Assembly: GCA_029298735.1 (NCBI GenBank)
Contig: JANSLP010000159.1
Coordinates: 1-64,000 of the forward strand
Length of the DNA: 64,000 nt
Reading direction: 5' to 3'
Source: Ophiostoma sp. CBS 140.51
Lineage: Eukaryota; Ascomycota; Sordariomycetes; Ophiostomatales; Ophiostomataceae
Shown here one piece after another: positions 56,091 through 64,000 of the stretch (the first letter of the stretch is position 1; each line of letters opens with the position of its first letter). The notes below the pieces were generated by a model. That model saw nothing but the letters and a program-made list of their open reading frames with translations, was not told the origin of the DNA and ran no database searches. The position numbers and the translations under genes are program-made.

Positions 56091-57977
56091 TTATGTGCTT
56101 AACAGATCCTGCACACTCATTCCCCTTCCGTTTCCATTACCAGCACCACCGCCACTGCCGCCGCTCACGCTTCCTGACGTGCCACGACGGTCGCTATTTA
56201 GCATTAACAGCGCAGCTGTTGCCTCCTGGTCCATATCCCGTTGCGGCAGAAGAGCCGGACTCGTCAGCGTCGACCCAGAAATGGATGCAGCTGCACTAGA
56301 TGTCCCTGCTCCACCAAGGCTACCAAGACCGACACCTCCACTGGCCCCATACAAGAATGGCGATGCAGCAGTAGAAAGAGGCAGTGATGGCAGAGGGTGC
56401 TGCTGCGGGCCAAAGGCTGGTGATGTTTGAGCAGACGTTGTGAACCCGCCGCCAGTAGAGTAGCTGAAGCTGCCGTAGTGGCGATGATGGTGGTCATTGT
56501 TGGTCGCCTGTGCCGTAAGCGAGGCTGACACAGCTGCCGCCAGAGACGGCGAGTAGCGTGAGGATGCTGTGGAGGATTGTGAGTTGTGGCGAGCATTTTG
56601 CTGCTGCGATTGGCGTCCGAAGGCGGCGGAAGACTGCGCCTGATGCTCCTGGGCGAGCAATGCTGGTGAAGACGATGCTGTGTGCTGTCTTTGTGGCCTC
56701 CGCCGACTGCTGGCAGTTTTCTTGTGTGCGCCCATATCCTCATCACCAAACTCATCGTCTTCTTTCTCGTCCTCTTCTTCCTCCTCCTCCTCTTCCTCCT
56801 CCTCGTCATCTTCGTCGTCGTCATCATCTCTGGCCCTCTGGCCGGAGTTCGCATGACCACCTTCCTCTGGTCCGCCAGTCCCCGTCATCTCCACGTCGGG
56901 TGAGATCGCCTCATCCGTGTAGGTGGCGGAGCGATACTGGTGCGGTTGTGTGTTGGGTGACAGTGGTGGGTAGTTGGAGTGCTGGTGTTGATGTTGTTGC
57001 TGTTCACTCTCGCGCTGTGCTTTGAGAGTGGCCACGCAGTCCTCAAGATACCGCACGTACTCAATGGACGCCTGCAAAATGGCTAATTTGTGCATCTCAC
57101 CGGTGCAGGCTGGAATCATACCCTTGAGAACAGCAAATTCCTCGTTCATCTTGGAACGCCGCCTTCGCTCAATCAAGCTGTGTGCTGTCTTGCGAGCAAT
57201 TTTGCGACCTGCCGCGCTGGTGGCAGAAGGCTGCTTTTTCTTCGAAGCCGCTGTCGTCGAGGTAGGAGTTTCGGTGGCTGTAGAATCCTCAGCAGCGGCA
57301 GCTGAGGCAGCAGCTGCTGCCGCCGCGGCCGCCGCACCGCCTCTACCGGTTTTGGTAGTCGAGGTTGAGCTCAAAGTACCCCCCGCTGCTGGAGCCGGTT
57401 TATCTGTGTTGTCTTTTGGGTCCTTTGCATCCTTTGCACTGCTCTTTCCGGTCCCGGAGTTTGCTGCTGTCCGTGGCTTCATTTGTATGATCTTGCGTGA
57501 TCTCGTGGGTGGTGGTGGCAGAGCGAAGGCATCTTTACCGGATGAGTTCGATGCTGATGCTGAGGTCGATGTCTGGGTATGTGCTTGAGATTGAATTTGG
57601 GCTTGGACCTGTGCCTGAGCTTGGAGGGCCGAAGATCGCCGGCGGGACTTGACCGTCTCTGCAGCTTGAACGGGGTATGGTGATTTGGAAGAGGGCGACG
57701 ACGACGATGGCCGCTTTGTGCCAGTCGAGGAAGTCGAAGGCTTAGTGTTGGGCTCGATGGGAGGTGATAGCATGTTGACATCGGTGCTCATGGCAGCCGT
57801 TGTCGGAGGTGTCGTGGCTGCGTGGGTTCCCTTGTCGTTGCCACTACCAGACGTGCTGATGAGGGCGGGAGGAGGAAGCTCGAAAGCCGTCTGGAGATTG
57901 GCGAGCTCTTTGGAGCCATCCTGACCTTGGATATCGGTCGAGGAGGCCGGTGTGGGGGGGAATGTTGCCCGAGGCAT
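56091..57977 (-). CDS. bHLH transcription factor, 628 aa
   Basis: A basic helix-loop-helix domain lies at about residues 255-325: basic region ARKTAHSLIERRRRSKMNEE, then helix FAVLKGMIPAC, loop, and helix HKLAILQASIEYVRYLEDCV. The His-Glu-Arg pattern (H...ER.RR) is that of E-box (CACGTG-type) binders. The flanking parts are disordered: Ser/Thr/Pro/Gln-rich, an Ala run before the domain, and a pure acidic run (about 383-411, eleven Glu flanked by Asp/Glu) coded by CTC/TTC-rich DNA. The target pathway is not evident; I cannot tie it to a named regulator. The frame is open upstream to a GTG at 58211, but the first ATG is 57977. There is no intron. Confidence 0.88.
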   Translation of the reverse strand: MPRATFPPTPASSTDIQGQDGSKELANLQTAFELPPPALISTSGSGNDKGTHAATTPPTTAAMSTDVNMLSPPIEPNTKPSTSSTGTKRPSSSSPSSKSPYPVQAAETVKSRRRSSALQAQAQVQAQIQSQAHTQTSTSASASNSSGKDAFALPPPPTRSRKIIQMKPRTAANSGTGKSSAKDAKDPKDNTDKPAPAAGGTLSSTSTTKTGRGGAAAAAAAAAASAAAAEDSTATETPTSTTAASKKKQPSATSAAGRKIARKTAHSLIERRRRSKMNEEFAVLKGMIPACTGEMHKLAILQASIEYVRYLEDCVATLKAQRESEQQQHQHQHSNYPPLSPNTQPHQYRSATYTDEAISPDVEMTGTGGPEEGGHANSGQRARDDDDDEDDEEEEEEEEEEEDEKEDDEFGDEDMGAHKKTASSRRRPQRQHTASSSPALLAQEHQAQSSAAFGRQSQQQNARHNSQSSTASSRYSPSLAAAVSASLTAQATNNDHHHRHYGSFSYSTGGGFTTSAQTSPAFGPQQHPLPSLPLSTAASPFLYGASGGVGLGSLGGAGTSSAAASISGSTLTSPALLPQRDMDQEATAALLMLNSDRRGTSGSVSGGSGGGAGNGNGRGMSVQDLLST

Positions 57978-60849
57978 AGTCGAGGATGTGGGGGTGCGTT
58001 GAGTAGCGAATGTAAGTGATGTATCGGGGCCGTTCCGTCTTGTCGGTGAGGTGGTGATTGCGCAGACTGGCTCAGCTTTCCAAACCTGGCGATGTGGTCT
58101 TGTGGAAAGACGAACGAGTGGGACGCCGCAAGTGAGGCCAGTGACTGTGGCTTTCAGCTGCCGTATATTGTCGGTTTTATTTTGTTGAAGCCGTTGGCTG
58201 TTGTTGTGCACAAAATATAAGCTATTGTTGGCTGGCGAGGGAGAGAACCATAGCTGCAGGAAAAGAAAAAGGAGAGATAGGGCAAGCCTGAATATGGAGA
58301 AGATCTGGTGGTTGAATTATGAGACTGAAGAATTCAGCACTGCAACTCAAATAATGTGAAGAAGAGCAGCTGAATGCGGCTCAGATTATGAGAAAAAGAA
58401 AAAAAAATACTGTATGCAGGTGGGCGAAGGAGCACGGGCAGGGGTTAGGATGGTGAAGGAGGGCGTATGTAATATGGTGGGCTGCCGAATATGTGTAAAG
58501 AACAGGGCCGACCTGAGTGGATGTTGAGCACGAGGGGGGGTATGGGAGAGAAGATAAACGGTAATGAATGGAAACAAAAGTTGGGGGTGGAGAGCAAGAA
58601 GAATAAAGGAGAGAGGGAGTAGGATGGGGGGAGGGGAGATGAAAAGAGAATTCGTGTTGGGCCTGGCGACACTATCTCGGGCTCCGGCAGAGCGTGTGGG
58701 CGATAATTGGGAAAACAGGAAGACGGTCAAGCACAGAGATCGCCGTGAAGTGTTCTTTGTTTTGGTCGTTTTGATGCCGGTGAGACGGGTTATTTCTGTG
58801 GCATTGCCTTCATTGCGGTGTAACGAGCTTGTTTTTGTAAATATTTACGAGATACGGAGAGATCTGGAAAAGAAGGGGAGCAAACGGATAAGGAGGAGCA
58901 AAATAAGAAAGAGTGTGGGATTCCGCATGAAGGGCAGGCGCGATCCCGATAGTTACGACGCTCGTGGCCAGGGACAGGGCAAGTCAGGAAGGTGCACAGA
59001 GGCGAGGCCGACAGGTGAGGAAGGCGAGACCAAGCAGCCAAAGTGAGAGAGGGCCCCTCGTGCTCGTGCCCAGGACAGCGATTGCCACAATTGGACTGCC
59101 CAGCGATCATTGCAGACTTGAAGCAGCACACGAGTCGAATTTGCGCTGTTTCGAGGGTCTGAAGAGGGCTGACGGTTGTCATTCCGGGGGGTCGAGTGAC
59201 TCGTCCTTTTTCGACGTTGGGAAGCTAAGTCCGTGGTGTAAGTCTGTAAGTCGTGGCTGGACCCAGCCAATCCCCGCGCGGCAACCACGCACGTTGCTAT
59301 TATGGAGCACGCGATCTCTCACCCAAGCAGGAGCCAGGGCCCAGAAATACCAAGGAAAGACGGAGGAAATAAAAATAAGGGAAGGAACCACCAGTGCAAA
59401 CCCTTTCTTGTCCCTTTTTAGTTCTTTTTGGCCTGTGCTTTGAGGTAGGAGCGGGCGTGGCGAATTTACAGAATGGCAGGCACGCTGGACGGCAGGAGCA
59501 GGAGAGAGGCTCGCTGATCGCGCCTCTTACTGGTGTCTGAATAGCCAGATCTTCCGTGCAGCACGTTCGAGCCTTCTTCATCTGGACTTTCAACACTTAT
59601 TTAGTCGATCACCGAAGAACACGGCTCTTCTCATTGCCCTGGTTGTTGATGTTTCTTACGGCAATGGGAAAGAGAGATAATTGTGTCTTCCATTTATGTG
59701 ACGGGGTGGCGACAATGTACCTAGAGACATGAAAAACGGGAAAGAGCCACCAGGAAACTACATGTAAAAGGTACCTGACTACATAAAATACACACAACTC
59801 AGCCATGTCTAAATCAATCTACGACGTATCTTCAGACACGCAAAAACAGAAAATAAAGATCAGCCTCGAGCCAACCAACACACTCCCCTGATTCTTCCGA
59901 CGGCATGGCTCGCCGTGTCTTGTTCTGCGCCCGCACCCTGCGTGCGCCAATTCATTGACGACCACTCCCTTCCACCACATTGGGGAAGCGGGCCTTCGAT
60001 TGGACTGACGGGGAAAGCTTCACAAATGCAGTAACTCCCTCTCCCTCCCCGGACGGGAATGCACTACATATCTTCGTGGATCAGCAGCACGAGACATTTC
60101 AATGCCACTTTACGAAGTATGTACGTGCAGCCGAGCCAAGTCTCGAAAGAGTGGTGCCTGGACGGTTGGTGGGAGTGTTGCGGCGTGGCAAGGGGGGGCA
60201 TGTCATAAACCATAGCTCCCGGTTGGGGGAAGACAGGAGGAGGGAGGCACGTGGGCTCCAGGCTTGGTATCAGAAAGGCTGTTGCGATTCTTTCTGCCAT
60301 AACTTTCTTGGTCGATCTACGACATCCAGAGTAAGAGACCTCGTAAACTCATTGGTACGATTTCATCCTTGTACTTTGTATCTTCCTCCGTAGTTCTTGG
60401 GGCGTTTTGATTGTACATTTGTCGACATAGCTTATTGCCTCTTCTGGCCTGGCCAAGTCGACTTTGCTTGTCTGCCGGGCTCCAGGCCTTCCCCCAGAAA
60501 GTGAGGCCAAGCACAACGGCCGAGACGGCTTTTCCTAAAACATAAGAGTTATGAATACAACAAAGGGGCACGAGTCTTACGAGTTTACGACTTGTAGATG
60601 GGCAAGCCACCATCTGTGTGCACTTTGGTCAGAGGACGGTGATGCTTCAATTCATCGATTTGATTCGTCAAAACTAATGCTGGGCCGTTGCTTATGAAAA
60701 CCGGCCATGCCATATCCCAGATTCCTCCCAGTCCTCTGTGTCTAATATGCATAGATGGCGTTAATATTTACTATGCTTGTTTCGACAGTCTTTGCCATGT
60801 GTGGTATATCCCCCCTTCTTCTGTTCCTTCTTCTCATTCGTCGTCTACT
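57978..60849. other. 2.9-kb region between bHLH and P5C dehydrogenase genes
   Basis: No supported gene. The left part is probably a long bHLH leader/promoter; its frame is open without ATG up to 58211. A G-rich tract (C-rich in the sense of the leftward gene) lies near 58625-58640. The right end holds the 3' UTR of the dehydrogenase gene. Confidence 0.55.
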
Positions 60850-62794
60850 CTACTCCACGTTGCTCGGGTAGGCCACCGTGGTGGTGGCTCCAAACTCCTC
60901 CTTGATGCTGCGCGTGCTCACGAAGCGGTTCAGCAGCGTCGGGCTGCCCGCCTTGTCGTTGGTGCCGCTGGCCCGCGCACCGCCAAACGGCTGCTGGCCC
61001 ACCACCGCACCAGTGCTCTTGCAGTTGATGTAAAAGTTGCCTGCCGCGTTGCGCAGACGCTCCTCAGCCACACGCACCGCCGACCGGTCGGCCGCAAACA
61101 CGGAGCCCGTCAGGCTGTACTCGGACGTGGCATCGATCGTGTCGCACATGTCGGCAAAGGCCTGAGTGGAACCGTTCTTGTCGTCGTAGACGTGCGCCAC
61201 CAGAACGGGGCCGAAGAGCTCGCGCGACAGCAGAGGGTGCGCCGGGTTGCTGGTCTCGTAGATGGTCGGCTGCACAAAGAAGCCCTTGCTGCCGTCGTAC
61301 TTGCCGCCCGTGAGCAACGTCAGCTCCTTGTCGGACTTGGCGGCGTCAATAACACCGGACAGCTTGTCAAACGAGGCCTGATGAATCACGGGGCCGATAA
61401 AGTTGCGGTGCTCCCAGGGCACGCCCATCTGCAGCTTCTCGGTCTCGGCGACCATGCGGTCACGGAACTGCGGCCACAGCGACTTGGGTACGTAAATGCG
61501 TGACGTGGCGCTGCACTTTTGGCCCTGGAACTCGAAAGCACCGCGCACCGTCTGCACGGCGGCGTTCTCAACGTCGGCCGAGGCGTGGATTAGGTGAAAG
61601 TTCTTGCCACCCGTCTCGCCAACCACACGCGGGTAGCCAATGTAGCGGCCCTCGGCGGTACCCTCACCAATCTGGCCCCACAGCTTGCGGAAGACAGCCG
61701 TGCTGCCAGTGTAGTGCAGAGCAGAAAATTGGCGGTGCTCGAGCACGGTGCGCGTGATCTCCTCAGGCGGGCCGGGCACGAACTGGATGACGTTCTTGGG
61801 CAGACCGGCCTCGATGAAGATGTTGTAAAGCAGCCAGTTGGAGGCGATGGCAAAGTCGGACGGCTTCCACACAATCACGTTGCCGAGAAGAGCGGGAGCA
61901 CCCGACAGGTTGCCGGCAATGGCAGTGAAGTTGAAGGGGCTGACGGCATACACGAAACCCTCGAGCGGGCGGTATTCGGAGCGGTTCCAGACGCCGGCGG
62001 AGTTGTGCTGGGGCTGCTGCGCGTACAGCTGCTCGGCGTAGTGCACGTTGAAGCGCAGGAAATCGCACAGCTCCGCGGCGGCGTCAATCTCAGCCTGCCA
62101 TGCGTTCTTGCCCTGGCCAAGCATCGTGGCGGCCATGATGTCATAGCGGTACTTTGTGGAGATGAGGTCGGCGGTCTTGAGGAAGATGGCGGCGCGGTCG
62201 GCAAAGGGAACGGCGGCCCACTCCTCCTTGACGGCGAGGGCAGCCTCAATGGCCGCTTTGACATCGGCGGGGCTGGCCTGGGAGTAGGTCGCAACGGTGG
62301 TCTTGTGGTCGGCCGGGTTCTTTTGTTCGGCGGTGAATTTGTTGCGGACCTAATGGCGCGCGACATGTGAGTATAATCTGAGCGCCTTGAAATAGGAACA
62401 ATGTCAACAAAGTCAACATGGGAGGAGGAGAAAACCCACCTCTTTGCCTCCAATAACCATCGGAACGTCGACCGGCCCGGCGGCCTTCATCTTTTCCACT
62501 GCCGCCGTGAGGCCTGCACGCTGATCGGAGCCCTTGGCATAGAAGTGCTGTTGCATGGTTAGCTTTTGAAACCCAAAAAAATCCCGAAATGTCGACTGAA
62601 CATACGTTTGGCTCGTTGCTGACGCTGGGCGACTTGAATGTGGCAATTGACGACATGCGAAGCTGTGGCCGTGATGAAAAGACAGGGGCTTGTCTGGAGA
62701 AAGGCAGATGTTGGCACTGCTGGTTCTGAAGCCGCCGCAGACTGGGGCTGAGGAGCCGCGCTGTCGCTGCGCTGCTGAGCCGTCTTGAAGCCAT
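60850..62794 (-). CDS. PUT2: delta-1-pyrroline-5-carboxylate dehydrogenase, mitochondrial, 598 aa
   Basis: The enzyme oxidises P5C/glutamate semialdehyde to glutamate with NAD+, the second step of proline catabolism, in the mitochondrial matrix. Exons are 62794..62606, 62547..62440 and 62349..60850; introns are 58 and 90 nt with GTATGT and GTGGGT donors. The first ~45 residues (MASRRLSSAATARLLSPSLR) form an Arg/Ser-rich targeting presequence. The exon 1-2-3 join gives SVSNEPNHFYAKGSDQR and VIGGKEVRNKF, as in fungal homologues. ALDH features: GETGGKNFHLI with the general-base Glu near 347, catalytic Cys in FEFQGQKCSATSR near 375, and ELFGPVLVAHVYDD and QQPFGGARASGTNDK near the C-terminus. The stop is TAG, closely followed by TGA. 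In Aspergillus the orthologue is prnC. Confidence 0.95.
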
Positions 62795-63802
62795 TTTGAG
62801 TTGTGTGTTTGCAAAATAGGAGAAGTAGAGAGAGAGAGGGAGAAAGAGAGAGAAGTGGGAAGTGAGAGTGTAAAGGTGCGGGGAAAACCAAAGGGCAGAT
62901 ATGCGTTTGGGAGCTCGACCTTTCAAGGGAGCAATGAATACGTCACGAGGAATGTGCGATGCAGGAAGAGGGGAAGTTGTTCAAAAATGGAAAGAGCAAA
63001 CGCGACCTTTTACGTGACCAAGTGCTCCGATGTTCGCATCGCACCTTCTCTATATTCTCTACAATTTTGCCTTTCGCCTTTGCTCCTTCACTTTTTGCCT
63101 TGCTATCCCACCTCCGATAGCTTGTACCTGCCATGATAAGGAAAGTGCAACGCAGCATCACCTGCAAGCCACTTTGGTGATGTTTCGCTTTGTCTCGGCT
63201 CAAATTCAATCGACGGCCAACGAGTCCGACGTGTTGTAGTGGGGATTGCCCCAGACTTGGGTCCCTTCAGTGGCAGGGTGGGCCAGAAGAACGCCAAATG
63301 AACAATCAATTTAGTGGGGTCCATTGGTCAATGCCGCTGTGGCGGCTTTATACGGCATCCCCACCAAACTCGGCATAAAAGTGGTGGATGACACTTGAGC
63401 TGCCATACAAAGGACAAAACGGTGACCGCAAAACAACGGCTATCGATTGAAGCTGTTACGCTATCAGTTATCGACGTATTATTCCATACGATCCATCTGC
63501 ACCCAAGGCTGTCACGGCAAGTGAGTGGAATGTCATTGAGGATAAACTTTGGACTTTTCATTTTTGTCTTCCCTAACGCCGCTAATATAAAAAAGAATAA
63601 AAAGCCCAGAAAGAAATGCAAGTGAAAAAAGTATTTAGGAACAAAAAAGAAAGCGAAAAAGACGGATGCCACTGTATTCGTTAACCCGAAGGAGACCCAA
63701 GAAAAAGAGATAAACCGTGAAGCGTAAACGTGAAGAAGAGTCTAAAGGTGGAGAAGAATGAAGAAAAATGAACAACAAGGTCCTCTTTTTTTGTGTTCTT
63801 CT
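62795..63802. other. intergenic region upstream of P5C dehydrogenase
   Basis: About 1 kb contains the dehydrogenase promoter (GA-rich on the plus strand at 62818-62880, hence CT-rich leader in its sense) and the 3' UTR of the partial gene to the right. No gene is seen. Confidence 0.55.
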
Positions 63803-64000
63803 TTATGCCTGCATGGCATCGACATCGGCGGCAGCGGCAGTGGTGTCGTTGCTGTCATCGCCCCACAGGCCGTCCAGCTTGAACTCGGCAGCCCACTCCG
63901 TGACAATCTTCTTCTGGTCGCCAGGCGCAGCCGGCTTGACAACCGGCGCACTGTCGGCCATGTCGGTATCCTGCGCAGCAGCAGCCGCAGCCACAGAGTG
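63803..64000 (-). CDS. C-terminal fragment of an unknown protein (cut by window edge)
   Basis: Only the last 65 codons and TAA are present; the frame is open to the window end. The fragment begins with an Ala run, then DTDMADSAPVVKPAAPGDQK, and ends with EWAAEFKLDGLWGDD and an Ala/Asp-rich tail ending DVDAMQA. GC-rich third positions and lack of stops support real coding. I do not recognise the family from this tail. The GTG at 63994 is not a start. Confidence 0.6.
   Translation of the reverse strand, partial: HSVAAAAAAQDTDMADSAPVVKPAAPGDQKKIVTEWAAEFKLDGLWGDDSNDTTAAAADVDAMQA

Noticed and set aside
1..64000. General reassignment of TAG to a sense codon
   Set aside because: The exchanger, Hos2 and P5C dehydrogenase end at TAG exactly at the expected family C-terminus with further stops shortly after, so TAG normally terminates.
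1..64000. tRNA, 5S rRNA and spliceosomal RNA genes
   Set aside because: By eye I looked for B-box (GTTCGA...CC) words and conserved 5S, U1, U2, U4 and U5 stretches in gaps and found no convincing match; a covariance search could still find one.

Overview
The window is nuclear DNA of a filamentous ascomycete, most likely a Sordariomycete. The evidence is short introns (mostly 55-90 nt) with GTATGT/GTGAGT donors and CTAAC/CTGAC branch sites, NNC/NNG-biased codons in real genes, pyrimidine-rich leaders, and the protein families present. An Ophiostomatales/Sporothrix-like source would fit gene density and style, but that is inference; nothing here proves the genus. I see 14 complete protein genes and one partial gene (63803-64000). 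I see no mobile element, rRNA, tRNA or CRISPR array.

Layout: condensin subunit Brn1/CapH (-, 1382-4245) and a large Na+/Ca2+ exchanger (+, 5262-8618) share a divergent promoter. After a 3.3 kb gene-free stretch comes a strongly promoted Asn/Ser/Gly-rich repeat protein (+, 11896-12648), then phosphomannomutase (+, 14897-15770) converging on a WW + PhoD-like phosphatase (-, 16123-20160). A 4 kb gap precedes an Fmp42/SLC43-like MFS transporter (+, 24208-25974), which converges on a Hos2-type histone deacetylase (-, 26495-27988). An ING/Yng2-like PHD protein (+, 29597-31534) then converges on UDP-glucose pyrophosphorylase (-, 32320-34135). After a 5 kb gap come CHD1 remodeler (-, 39256-45023), ABCE1/Rli1 (+, 46986-49210), Prp40 (-, 50158-53036), a hypothetical protein (-, 53544-54930), a bHLH regulator (-, 56091-57977), P5C dehydrogenase (-, 60850-62794) and the partial gene.

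The genes are housekeeping or regulatory and form no pathway cluster. Phosphomannomutase and UDP-glucose pyrophosphorylase both feed sugar-nucleotide and cell-wall synthesis. Condensin, Hos2, Yng2 and CHD1 all act on chromatin. Gene models were rebuilt by hand from splice signals, and joined reading frames were checked by length arithmetic.

The most interesting signals are at gene ends and splice sites. CHD1 and the ING protein each have a TAG stop followed in the same frame by a coding-like tail: 56 codons, RS-rich, for CHD1 and 68 codons for ING. Rli1 has a possible alternative last acceptor giving an acidic ~100-residue tail, plus a 12-nt micro-exon. CHD1 has a 27-nt micro-exon. UGP1 has a GC-AG intron whose frame excludes the overlapping GT donor. 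The exchanger has a short upstream ORF ending 5 nt before its start.
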